Below, piece by piece: positions 8,121 through 15,380 of a stretch of DNA of 32,958 nt. This stretch comes from Lachnospiraceae bacterium (GTDB lineage Bacteria > Bacillota > Clostridia > Lachnospirales > Lachnospiraceae). The notes beneath the pieces were generated by a model, which worked only from the letters and a program-made list of their open reading frames with translations, was not told where the DNA came from and ran no database searches. The position numbers and the translations under genes are program-made. How positions within the stretch are numbered: the stretch's first letter is position 1; each line of letters starts with the position of its first letter. Location of the stretch: assembly GCA_014804425.1 (NCBI GenBank), contig JAAUZV010000017.1:57196-90153 (forward strand), written 5' to 3'.

Positions 8121-8340
8121 AATGTGGTTCATATTCAAGCAGATCGGAAATGGAACAGTTGAGAGTATCGCATATCCTTATGAGTACATCGACATCAAGT
8201 CGGGTGATCGTGCCATTGAGATAACCATTCAATTGTGAGCGTTGCATCTCTGCCCTTTGGCAGAACTTATTTTTGCTTAACCCGGCTTCTTCTAACAATT
8301 CTTTCAGGTGAATTTTGATACAGCCTCTTTCTTCTGCCAA
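8119..8340 (-). CDS. Small XRE-family helix-turn-helix regulator
   Basis: A 73-residue protein made almost entirely of a Cro/CI-type HTH: IHLKELLEEAGLSKNKFCQR, then AEMQRSQLNGYLNGTITRLD (recognition region) and LIRICDTLNCSISDLLEY. An upstream ATG at 8355 is possible, but GGAGGTG, the only good ribosome binding site, would then lie inside the coding sequence. With the TTG at 8340 the same GGAGGTG sits five bases upstream, so that start is preferred. The gene converges on the large nuclease gene and diverges from a broken small gene. Its likely target is the palindromic sequence in the gap at 8400-8443, and it may control neighbouring accessory genes. The fold is certain; the target is inferred. 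Confidence 0.8.
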   Translation of the reverse strand: MAEERGCIKIHLKELLEEAGLSKNKFCQRAEMQRSQLNGYLNGTITRLDVDVLIRICDTLNCSISDLLEYEPH

Positions 8341-8399
8341 AACAAACACCTCCATAAGTATGATATGTATATTATATCTTTTTTATTTCTGCCAAATCA

Positions 8400-8445
8400 G
8401 TTATAATAAGTAATATATATGTAAATAGATATAACAAGTTATACT
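8400..8445. promoter_or_regulatory. Candidate XRE operator overlapping a rightward promoter
   Basis: A perfect palindrome, TATAAC-AA-GTTATA (8430-8443), overlaps a possible -10 box TATACT (8440-8445). Another GTTATA half site lies at 8400-8405. The sites are in the gap between the XRE gene and the broken gene starting at 8459. This is the usual position for a self-regulating Cro-like repressor. No good -35 hexamer was seen. Confidence 0.4.
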
Positions 8446-8458
8446 ATTGGGGGATAAA

Positions 8459-8678
8459 ATGAAAAAAACAAGTATATATCTCTGAAGAGGAACGGTGAAA
8501 TTGTAAATGGGTTAAAGGTACCTTAAAGAATCTTTTGAAAATTGATGATAAAGAAGATTATATTGTAGCTGTGGATGCAGGTGGATATGACTTGTATTGT
8601 TGGAGCACGGTTAACAATGTAGTGGTTTTGAGGATTGAGATATTTATACTGGCAGTAGATAAGCATACAATTCTGTAA
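8459..8678 (+). pseudogene. Broken small gene, family unknown
   Basis: An ATG with a GGGGGAT ribosome binding site (8449-8455) opens a frame that stops after eight codons. Allowing two frame changes near 8465 and 8525 gives MKK, KYISLKRNGEIVNGLKVP, LKNLLKIDDKEDYIVAVDAG and VVVLRIEIFILAVDKHTIL before a TAA at 8676. Good translation signals with a broken frame point to a recently inactivated gene of about 70 codons. It diverges from the XRE regulator, as a Cro-controlled partner would. No function can be assigned. Confidence 0.4.
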
Positions 8679-8708
8679 AAACAGGGTTTGATTAAGGAGA
8701 AATCACTA

Positions 8709-8966
8709 ATGCGTATAATTAAAAAGTGCATTGATCTGTTGAAAAATTTAATACATAATATCAGGTTTGGTATGAAATTAAAACAAATGGACGATAGGTG
8801 GTATTTTATGGGCGGTAATTGTTTTGACTTGTTTCCGCCATCATTTTATTATACGCATACGGAGGAAGAAATAAAGCGCATTACAGAGGAAACAATGGCT
8901 GAACTTCAAGCCTTGTTTGATGAATATATTGCTGAACATAATCTCACATTTCAAGATGAAGAGTAA
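8709..8966 (+). CDS. Conserved hypothetical small protein (GGNCFDLFPPSFYYTHT type)
   Basis: An 85-residue protein. The ATG at 8709 has AAGGAG nine bases upstream; a TTG at 8688 is upstream of that site and is rejected. The basic N-terminal helix (MRIIKKCIDLLKNLI) is followed by a conserved-looking core GGNCFDLFPPSFYYTHTEEE and a long acidic helix ending NLTFQDEE. I recall similar short hypothetical proteins in Lachnospiraceae with the FPPSFYYTHT-EEI pattern but know no function. Bases 8762-8827 are duplicated at 3688-3752, where only this part of the gene survives fused to a RhuM remnant. The downstream half occurs only here. Confidence 0.65.
   Translation: MRIIKKCIDLLKNLIHNIRFGMKLKQMDDRWYFMGGNCFDLFPPSFYYTHTEEEIKRITEETMAELQALFDEYIAEHNLTFQDEE
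8762..8827 (+). repeat. Right copy of the imperfect 65-bp direct repeat
   Basis: This segment encodes FGMKLKQMDDRW...GGNCFD within the small gene at 8709-8966 and matches 3688-3752. Being within an intact gene, it is probably the parental version. The two copies are in the same orientation and about 5.07 kb apart, so homologous recombination between them could excise the nuclease module. Confidence 0.85.
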
Positions 8967-9023
8967 AGATCAATAGAGAGTAGGCTATGCCGGTTCTTAA
9001 GCCTGCCACGCCGTGACGTATTC

Positions 9024-9434
9024 CTACTTATCATCTTCCGGCGACCAATCATCGGCGGGCTTGTGTTGAGGTAAAGTCAAATACCATTTCACGCCGAAGC
9101 AGTCTATGACTATTGCTGCGCAAGGGCTCCAGGGTAATTCACATATATCCAATTCAACTGTGCCCTCGGCTTTTAATACGGAAAAAGCATGTTCAAGCTC
9201 CTCCCGCGTTTTAAAGGTATAGTCAAGCTCAATCGGATTATAATCGGGATATTTAGCGTCCTTTGCCTCAACAACCGAACAAAAGCCCTGGCCGTCCTTC
9301 ATCAGCTCTGAATGGTAATATGTGTTGTCATCGTTAAGCACATGATAACCGAGTTCCAAACCAAAAGCCGATTTGTATAATTCAACCGCCTTCGGACTGT
9401 TTTTGACATAAATTCCTACGCTAAGTAAGTGCAT
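9024..9434 (-). CDS. VOC-family (glyoxalase/PhnB-like) protein
   Basis: A 136-residue vicinal-oxygen-chelate protein. It starts MHLLSVGIYVKNSPKAVELY (first beta-alpha unit), contains GLELGYHVLNDDNTYYHSEL, and ends with a second repeat (ELDYTFKTREELEHAFSVLK ... IDCFGVKWYLTLP). That layout is typical of PhnB-like members that bind small metabolites or antibiotics; the substrate cannot be told. The start has AAAGGTGG upstream on the minus strand. It lies 155 bp downstream of an AraC regulator on the same strand and has its own candidate promoter at 9528-9556. The His/Glu metal ligands are not all obvious, so it may be a binding protein rather than an enzyme. Confidence 0.85.
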   Translation of the reverse strand: MHLLSVGIYVKNSPKAVELYKSAFGLELGYHVLNDDNTYYHSELMKDGQGFCSVVEAKDAKYPDYNPIELDYTFKTREELEHAFSVLKAEGTVELDICELPWSPCAAIVIDCFGVKWYLTLPQHKPADDWSPEDDK

Positions 9435-9527
9435 GTATATTCCACCTTTCTTGATTGGGGATATGTGCTTAAAAGAGTTTAAATTTCAAACTCTCTCAAA
9501 CGCCTCCTCATCTTTTTTGTTTATAAT

Positions 9528-9556
9528 AATGTATTTTTGTCTGATTGTCTTGTAAA
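9528..9556 (-). promoter_or_regulatory. Candidate promoter of the VOC gene
   Basis: On the minus strand TTTACA (9556-9551), a 17-bp spacer and TACATT (9533-9528) lie 94 bp upstream of the VOC start. The match to the sigma-A consensus is moderate. It would allow expression separate from the AraC gene. Confidence 0.45.
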
Positions 9557-9589
9557 AATGCGACATCTTACGCAGCGTTCCATAAAAAA

Positions 9590-10390
9590 TTATTTATTCT
9601 TAAATGCGTTTACGTTCATAAATGCGAACTCTTTTGCCTGCTTGGGGGACATTGTGTGAAATCTTTTAAAATCCTTCAGCAAATGTGATTGATCAGCATA
9701 GCCGTACTCCAATACCTTATCCGCTACGTTGAAATCGTGTTCTGCAAGTATGTCACGCCAGAGGTACTGATACCTCACCAGCGCTGCCATCTTTTTGGGA
9801 GATAGTCCCGAATATTCAGCAAAAACCCTTTCCAACTGCCTTCTGCTTATATGTAGTTCCTTTGAAATTTCGCCTGTGGCACAAGCCCCGCGCCGCTCGA
9901 ATATTTCTCCCATTGCCTGCGTAAAAAGCCCGTTGTGGCGCTCGTGAATATTTTTCAGAAGGAATCGCTCCGAAAGAGCTATACGCTGTTCGGTCGTTTC
10001 GGCGGCAAAAATCCATGGTGCAAGTTCCCTTTCCATACGGCGAAAATGCGCCCCAAGCTCATAACCGCTATTAATTGTTCCACGCGAGGTATCTTCTAAA
10101 AAGAATATCGCTGTCCATGCGTAAAATCTGATACCGAAACTGCTGTTTCCGCCTGAAACATAGGTGGGCATATCGGAAATTCCGCAGAAAAATGCTCTAT
10201 AATCGTCGGTATTAAATATAATGTCCGAACATAAATCGGGAGTCACCAAACCTCTGCCCGGTCCTTCACTAGTCCAAAAACAGCGTATAAAAGGTCTGAG
10301 AGGTTCACATGGTATGTACTCCCTGTATCCGCTTTCAAATGGACAAGCGATTATGGGAGTAAGCTTAGCGGCTAAATTAGCATAAATCAT
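9590..10390 (-). CDS. AraC-family transcriptional regulator
   Basis: A 266-residue regulator. The N-terminal half (YREYIPCEPLRPFIRCFWTS...TPDLCSDIIFN) resembles the sensor domain (DUF6597-like) of AraC proteins that sit beside VOC or small enzyme genes. The C-terminal HTH runs from about 165 to 260: GEISKELHISRRQLERVFAE (first helix-turn-helix), then VADKVLEYGYADQSHLLKDF and KRFHTMSPKQAKEF, the standard second unit. The start has GGGGAAGG upstream. A near-consensus promoter lies 78 bp before it. The obvious candidate target is the VOC gene downstream on the same strand, possibly with autoregulation. The effector is unknown. Confidence 0.88.
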   Translation of the reverse strand: MIYANLAAKLTPIIACPFESGYREYIPCEPLRPFIRCFWTSEGPGRGLVTPDLCSDIIFNTDDYRAFFCGISDMPTYVSGGNSSFGIRFYAWTAIFFLEDTSRGTINSGYELGAHFRRMERELAPWIFAAETTEQRIALSERFLLKNIHERHNGLFTQAMGEIFERRGACATGEISKELHISRRQLERVFAEYSGLSPKKMAALVRYQYLWRDILAEHDFNVADKVLEYGYADQSHLLKDFKRFHTMSPKQAKEFAFMNVNAFKNK

Positions 10391-10467
10391 TTCAAACCTT
10401 CCCCGTAACCAAAATTATTTTATAACAAATTTATATTAAAAAATATGACGGATCATTTGTATGAAAC

Positions 10468-10496
10468 ATTATAATTGATATATGAGTTGGGGTCAA
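10468..10496 (-). promoter_or_regulatory. Promoter of the AraC-type regulator gene
   Basis: On the minus strand TTGACC (10496-10491), exactly 17 bp, then TATAAT (10473-10468): nearly consensus sigma-A. It lies 78 bp upstream of the AraC start at 10390. Confidence 0.7.
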
Positions 10497-10622
10497 TATT
10501 TATGGGCAGTCCCTTCTTTTTAACAGAGAAACAACCAGCTTGATAAATGTAATTTGGGATGTAATAATACTTCAAATATATTGTTGCATTAAGCACATCA
10601 AAACAGTATAATCATCCTATAA

Positions 10623-11174
10623 ACCTATTTTTTAAGTTGGATTGTAAAAGCGAAAGGATCTGCTACTGAAAATGTACCAGTGATTGTAGCAGTAAATAAG
10701 CCAGGAGGAGGAAGCCATTTTATTGTGGCTAAAGGCTATGTGAATAATATTATGGTCATTGTCGATCCTGTCCTATTCGGAAGAAGAGGTAGAAGCGTTG
10801 TGATCGATCAAGCAGCGGGCATATCCGGCGGAGAACGCGGCTATTATTTGGAAACGGTGGAACTCCTTTCTGTTACCAGAAATGGGCAGGGCTTTAGACT
10901 GGCTTCTTGTAGAAGCGGTACGATATATAGAGATCACTTTTCTGAAGAAGGAGAGGAGCAGACGCAATCGGACGATATATCGGATTTATCGTCCGAGAAA
11001 GAATCGCATGATATTGTGAAAGAATTGTATGAGAACTGGGCGGACTATATATATCGGTCCAATGTGATGGAAATACGGACAACAAAGATTTTTACTGTTA
11101 ACGGACATGAGGGGTACGTGCCATATCCCTCCTATAGTTTTTCTTCGATGGATAATCTGCTTGCACAATTTTGA
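10623..11174 (+). pseudogene. 5'-truncated peptidase C39-like protein
   Basis: The frame is open from 10623 (after a TAA at 10620). It reads VPVIVAVNKPGGGSHFIVAK then GYVNNIMVIVDPVLFGRRG. The pattern PVIV...GGSHFIVAKGY...VDP matches the second half of C39-like papain-fold peptidases, with the catalytic His (SHF) and Asp (VDP) visible. The N-terminal part with the catalytic Cys is missing, and no start codon has a ribosome binding site; a GTG at 10680 is the first possible initiator. The C-terminal 90 residues are acidic and end with SSMDNLLAQF. It is probably a remnant of a larger protein. An alternative is a small expressed fragment, but it could not be an active peptidase. Confidence 0.55.
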
Positions 11175-11385
11175 AGGATTTCAATAATCAAGGGTAACAT
11201 TTTTTTGAATAAATAACCATGCCGAAGCCTGCTAAAAGGATTAAAATATGACTTGGAAATATGAGTCCAAGAAAATGTTCGCATCCCATACCCTTGGAAT
11301 CACAGATAACGGTCGAGATGGTTTCCCAGATCGCGAGAAAGGATTTTGATATAGGTATGTAAAGGGGCAGAAAGGAGAGTATTCA

Positions 11386-12027
11386 ATGAACGCAGGATAC
11401 GTTTATATATTGATTAACAAGTCGTTAGATGGCTTAATCAAAATTGGAAGCACAACTTTAGGCGCAAAAGAGAGAGCGAAGCAGCTTTCCTCAAGCACAG
11501 CAATTCCTACCCCGTTTGTTGTTGGCTATGAAATTTATGTAGAAAATTGTACGGACATAGAGAAGAAAATACACAACGAGCTTTCTGATTTTAGAATAAA
11601 TCCGAATAGAGAATTTTTTAGATATCCATTAAATAAAGCGATAGAATTGATACAAGGATTAAGCGGATCAGAAACGAACACAGATACGTTTGAGGCGATT
11701 GAAATACTATCACTACTTTTAGCACGATACGGCAATAACATTGAATCTTCAATTAGTTCAATACGGATATGTCAGGATGGTGAACGTGTTTATTTTGAGT
11801 TTACAGTAGATAAATACATTGCTGATTATTTAAAAGATCAAATTATTACTAGAACTGATTTGGGCTTTATTGCGGATGAAAATGATAATTTGTTTAATCC
11901 CAACGATGATATTAATATCAATGTCAATAAGTTTTTAGAATTAGACGATTACTCAATGGTAAATTGTGTGGGGGAAATATTTACGGAAGATTGGATTAAA
12001 AATAATTTTTCTCATATAAACGAATAA
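11386..12027 (+). CDS. GIY-YIG nuclease family protein (T5orf172/MUG113-type N-terminus)
   Basis: A 213-residue protein. Residues 4-85 form a GIY-YIG-like domain of the T5orf172 type: GYVYIL (Y5, Y7), IKIGSTT (G21), R30 in AKERAKQL, the PFVVGYEIYVEN strand, IEKKIHNEL (E59, H63) and REFFRY (E76). GIY-YIG enzymes cut DNA in phage, repair and restriction contexts. The C-terminal 110 residues (TFEAIEILSLLLARYGNNIE ... DWIKNNFSHINE) match nothing I know and may be a targeting or oligomerisation part. The start has AAAGGAG ten bases upstream. It is followed at 150 bp by the HEPN-motif gene. Key residues are present, so activity is plausible. Confidence 0.8.
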   Translation: MNAGYVYILINKSLDGLIKIGSTTLGAKERAKQLSSSTAIPTPFVVGYEIYVENCTDIEKKIHNELSDFRINPNREFFRYPLNKAIELIQGLSGSETNTDTFEAIEILSLLLARYGNNIESSISSIRICQDGERVYFEFTVDKYIADYLKDQIITRTDLGFIADENDNLFNPNDDININVNKFLELDDYSMVNCVGEIFTEDWIKNNFSHINE

Positions 12028-12175
12028 GGTTTGTGCATCTTTCCTGCACAATTGCAGTACATGGGAAATTTTGCACTATTTTGTCAAGATTATGCGGAGT
12101 GCTATTTTGATTTGCTGACGTTGAAAGCAGGATTGAAGAATAATTAAATAACGATGAAATGGCAAGAGGTATGTT

Positions 12176-12718
12176 ATGAAATATGAACTTTTCTTTTTAA
12201 ACAATATACACGATTCTATGGATATGGTAAATGTGGAGTTGGATCCGTTTCTGGATTTATATAGTCAAGGGCATTTTGATGATTTGTGTATTAAACATAT
12301 TATATTAAATTTAGCCAATTGTTTAGAATTGCTCATAAAATATAGATTGGAGAGGGAACATTGGACGCTTATTTTTTCTGATTTGAATAAGGCTAAATAT
12401 TCAGATTATTTAAATGGAGATTTTGTAAGTGTTGATATTAAATCAGGAATTTCCCGATTGAGAAATATATGTGAAATTAAGTATTCTTTTGCTGCGAGCA
12501 CACGCATTTATCAATATAGAAACCGCTTAATGCATTACACATTAAATGGTACATTTGAGCAAATAATTATGGATGTGGCAGATGCATTGCGTGAAGTAGC
12601 AGAGTTTGTAGAAAATGAGATTATTCAGGCTTTGCCAAAAGAGGCTCAAGAGGATTTTCATAATTCGATAGCTGATTATAGGGGTTATGCAAAAGTTTTA
12701 AGAGAATTGAGAATGTGA
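12176..12718 (+). CDS. Helical protein with a HEPN-type RNxxxH motif
   Basis: A 180-residue, apparently all-helical soluble protein. Near the end of a helix it has YRNRLMHY with R115, N116 and H120, the Rx4H (RNxxxH) signature of HEPN ribonucleases found in toxin-antitoxin, Abi and CRISPR-associated proteins. Preceding helices (IILNLANCLELLIKYRLERE) and the following one (ADALREVAEFVENEII) fit a HEPN bundle. The ATG has AAGAGG upstream. No minimal nucleotidyltransferase antitoxin lies beside it; neighbours are a GIY-YIG protein and a CoiA-like zinc protein. HEPN folds also occur in non-catalytic proteins, so RNase activity is inferred from a single motif. Confidence 0.6.
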   Translation: MKYELFFLNNIHDSMDMVNVELDPFLDLYSQGHFDDLCIKHIILNLANCLELLIKYRLEREHWTLIFSDLNKAKYSDYLNGDFVSVDIKSGISRLRNICEIKYSFAASTRIYQYRNRLMHYTLNGTFEQIIMDVADALREVAEFVENEIIQALPKEAQEDFHNSIADYRGYAKVLRELRM

Positions 12719-12888
12719 GTTGACAACTTAAAATTGTGAGCAAGAAGTCACTATTGAGACGATTCTTTTTTTAACGATAAAAGACAGATGATTACGCTGA
12801 GATAGAGATTACCAAGATAAAGTTGCCAGCGGTTGCGGGATAGGACGGGAGAACATCTGGGTTCAAACAATGGGAAGGTTGTGGCGAT

Positions 12889-14283
12889 ATGGCGCAGAGG
12901 ACAGTTTGCTTGTGTGGTGGGAAATACATAGGCATTGAGACGATTTTTACTGTCATCAATGGGCAGCAGATTAATATCCCGGAAAAGTTAAAAGAACTTC
13001 GTGCCAAGAGTCGAAATAATGAGTTGTTCTGCCCGTGTGGATGCGGTGCAAATCTAATCCTTGTTGCCGGAGATAGAAATTTACGAGAGCAGCATTTTAG
13101 ATTGAAGGATGGTACCTATGAAAATGAATGTCAAGTTGTTACAGAAGGAAAAACCTCTGTTGATTCCAAGATTGTTTTAAAGTGCTGGTTAGATGAAAAG
13201 TTAGGAGGTGCCAATATAGAGACAAGGGTACCTATTAACCTTGTTGGCGAAACAGACAGAAAATATGAGTTTTCGTTTCTGTCGCGCGAAAAGAAAATAG
13301 CTGTTAGCTATTGCCATGAGAGAGTAAATTTATCAGATGAGAAATTTGAAATTCTAAAGGCTAATAGCAGTGGTATACAGATAATTTATATTGTTGACGT
13401 GATGAATAGTGGCAGCAATGGTCAATATCCGGAAGCACTTATGAAGGTTCAGGATAGACAGGGTTATTGCTTGTTACTGGATGTTGAGGATGCTTCGTAC
13501 GGCGATGCAATCATGTATGCAGCATTTTATGCACAAGACGATGATGGTCTATGGAAGGAAGTAAGGTTTGCAGAGGGGCGTTTGAGCGACTATGCAATCG
13601 CTGATAACGGACAGGTTCTATATAAAGATAAATTTCTATCGATATTGCTGAAGGAACAGACTGCGAATTTTGAGAGATCAATGCAGGCAAAAAGAGTATG
13701 TCGCGAAGAAGAGAAAAGGCGACGTGCCGAAGAACAGAAACGTATTCAGGAGGAAGCCGAGCGCAGAAAACTTGAGATTCAGAAAAATCATGAGGAGGCT
13801 GAAAAAGAATGGAAGCAGTGGCAAGAGAAAGCGAGGCGACGTAGAGAAAAAGAAGAAGCTGAACGTCACGCGGAAATGAAACGTCGTGATGAAGATTTCA
13901 AAAGAAATCTGGAATTCAATTTATCTCAACAGCAAACACAGGTTAAAGATGAAGAAGGCAATCGGTGGATTAAGTGTGAGCTTTGTGGACTGATTGCCAA
14001 GGAGAGTGAGTTCACCTCATATGGTGGACAAAATCATGTGAATTTGGGTACCTGTAAAACCTGCTATTCTAAAAAGGCATTGGAGAGCGTATCTATAATG
14101 TCTATGTCGGAAGTGGAAGGCCGTCAAATATCAATTAATTATGATGCTTCTGTTTGTACAGAGTGCGGAGGAAAACTACAAGAAAAAAGTGGTCGATATG
14201 GAAACTTTATGGGATGTAGCAATTATCCTAAATGTAGGTATACAAGGAAAATCAGAAAAGGCGGTGGCAATTATATTGATTAA
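12889..14283 (+). CDS. CoiA-like protein with coiled coil and C-terminal zinc ribbons
   Basis: A 464-residue multidomain protein. Residues 1-75 have CxC clusters (C7/C9; C48, C50, C52 in FCPCGCGANL) and an HFRL segment, as at the N-terminus of CoiA-like proteins. Residues 90-200 fit the CoiA nuclease core (SKIVLKCWLDEKL, RKYEFSF, KKIAVSYCHERV, IQIIYIVD), but the usual D...ExQ/ExK residues are replaced, so catalysis is doubtful. Residues 260-355 are a highly charged Arg/Glu coiled coil. A four-cysteine ribbon follows (C363, C366, C389, C392), then a topoisomerase-type C4 zinc finger at 423-449 (CTECGGKL...GNFMGCSNYPKC). CoiA acts in competence; zinc-tailed relatives occur in mobile regions. 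The overall role is probably DNA binding or processing. Confidence 0.75.
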   Translation: MAQRTVCLCGGKYIGIETIFTVINGQQINIPEKLKELRAKSRNNELFCPCGCGANLILVAGDRNLREQHFRLKDGTYENECQVVTEGKTSVDSKIVLKCWLDEKLGGANIETRVPINLVGETDRKYEFSFLSREKKIAVSYCHERVNLSDEKFEILKANSSGIQIIYIVDVMNSGSNGQYPEALMKVQDRQGYCLLLDVEDASYGDAIMYAAFYAQDDDGLWKEVRFAEGRLSDYAIADNGQVLYKDKFLSILLKEQTANFERSMQAKRVCREEEKRRRAEEQKRIQEEAERRKLEIQKNHEEAEKEWKQWQEKARRRREKEEAERHAEMKRRDEDFKRNLEFNLSQQQTQVKDEEGNRWIKCELCGLIAKESEFTSYGGQNHVNLGTCKTCYSKKALESVSIMSMSEVEGRQISINYDASVCTECGGKLQEKSGRYGNFMGCSNYPKCRYTRKIRKGGGNYID

Positions 14284-14388
14284 CCTGAAGGGATATTACG
14301 AAAAATATCTCACAAGTAAAAGCGCAGAACAGATGATAATAACGATACATAGCCTGAAATAGGAAATCAGTCAAATCTATACACCTTC

Positions 14389-14607
14389 TTGAGAGGAATT
14401 GAAAGTAGCATGACTGTCAAATCTGGCGCCTCATTAAATTTAAGCGCCGCTCAGCGCTCAGCCATAAGTGCCGCCAGTTGTTCTGGCGTACCCACTATGG
14501 AGCGTTTACAAATGAAAGTGGGCATTGAAAAGCGTGGTGGCAGTGCAAGGCGCGCGGCGAGTGAAAAAACAACCACAATATTCCCTAATTTATGCCAATC
14601 CATTTAA
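14389..14607. other. GC-rich patch, possible minus-strand decayed coding sequence
   Basis: About 200 bp noticeably richer in GC than the flanks, with no ribosome binding site on either strand. The minus strand reads KLGNIVVVFSLAARLALPPR, CKRSIVGTPEQLAALMAER, a stop, then AALKFNEAPDLTVMLLSIPL. The residue usage looks like real protein, so it may be a piece of a foreign gene. A 72-codon plus-strand frame (14389-14607) overlaps it and looks less protein-like. I could not identify a family. Confidence 0.3.
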
Positions 14608-14616
14608 TATAAATAT

Positions 14617-14645
14617 TTGCTATTTCACAAAAATGAATGTAGACT
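14617..14645 (+). promoter_or_regulatory. Candidate promoter of the lipoprotein and reductase genes
   Basis: TTGCTA (14617-14622), a 17-bp spacer and TAGACT (14640-14645) lie 53 bp upstream of the lipoprotein start, in an AT-rich leader. The -10 match is imperfect. Confidence 0.4.
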
Positions 14646-14698
14646 ATATATGATAAATATAAAATAAAAACAAATTAATTCAGAAAAGGAAACCGTAT

Positions 14699-15340
14699 AT
14701 GAGAAAAGTCAGTTTGGCAGTGATCGCCCTATGTCTGATCGGTACTTTCGTTGGATGCGGCGACTCTGCATCAGAGGAGGTATTCCCGCAGAAATTTTCT
14801 GATATAGACTCAGACGAATTTTTCGACGAAACGGAATCGGCAGAACAGGCAGACGAAATACAAAGTGGTGCCGAAGAAGATAACAGGCTTTCGGAAGATC
14901 AGAATGAATCGAAACAGATACAAAGCGAATCAGACCAAATACAAAGTGAACAAAATGAAGAAAACGGATTGGAGCAAAAAGAAATGAGCATATTGATGAA
15001 GATTAATGATGAGGCAGTTACCGTGGTATGGGAAGAGAATGAGTCTGTTGTGGCTCTTACGGAAATTCTTCTGGAGCAGCCCCTGTCCATACAAATGTCC
15101 ATGTACGGGGGTTTTGAACAGGTTGGTCCTTTTGGGACAAGCCTGCCAAGGAATGATAAGCAGACAACGACACAGGCAGGAGATATTGTTTTGTATTCGG
15201 GTAATCAGATAGTAGTATTTTATGGCTCCAATTCTTGGGCGTATACAAGGCTCGGAAAAATCACGGACAAATCTGAGATGGAATTAGAGGAGCTGCTCGG
15301 CAACGGGGATGTGACGATCACCTTGGAGTTGGGTACATAG
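14699..15340 (+). CDS. Lipoprotein with a cyclophilin-like domain
   Basis: A 213-residue secreted lipoprotein. The signal peptide MRKVSLAVIALCLIGTFVG ends at lipobox Cys20. A 70-residue Glu/Ser/Gln-rich linker follows (repeated IQSE, IQSGAEE units) that would tether the domain away from the membrane. Residues about 95-213 form a cyclophilin-like domain: ILMKINDEAVTVVWEENES, ALTEILLEQPL, MYGGFEQVGPFGTSLPRND, QTTTQAGDIVLYSGNQIVVF and the closing LGKI...VTITLEL. This family has the cyclophilin fold but is not shown to be a prolyl isomerase. The RBS is AAAAGGAAA. A ferredoxin-type aldo/keto reductase begins 40 bp later, a neighbour often seen for this family, so the two are likely co-transcribed. 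Confidence 0.85.
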   Translation: MRKVSLAVIALCLIGTFVGCGDSASEEVFPQKFSDIDSDEFFDETESAEQADEIQSGAEEDNRLSEDQNESKQIQSESDQIQSEQNEENGLEQKEMSILMKINDEAVTVVWEENESVVALTEILLEQPLSIQMSMYGGFEQVGPFGTSLPRNDKQTTTQAGDIVLYSGNQIVVFYGSNSWAYTRLGKITDKSEMELEELLGNGDVTITLELGT

Positions 15341-15380
15341 ACTGTCGGTAGTGTTGAAAAATGAAATGGAGGCCGAAAAG

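Noticed and set aside
9473..9493. AGAGTTT / AAACTCT inverted repeat between the AraC and VOC genes
   Set aside because: The stem is short and AT-rich with only four T after it on the minus strand; too weak to call a terminator.
12031..12051. TTGTGCA / TGCACAA hairpin after the GIY-YIG gene
   Set aside because: The 7-bp stem is not followed by a T-run, so it is not supported as a terminator.
14141..14362. 73-codon frame overlapping the end of the CoiA-like gene
   Set aside because: It starts within the zinc-finger coding region in another frame without a ribosome binding site.
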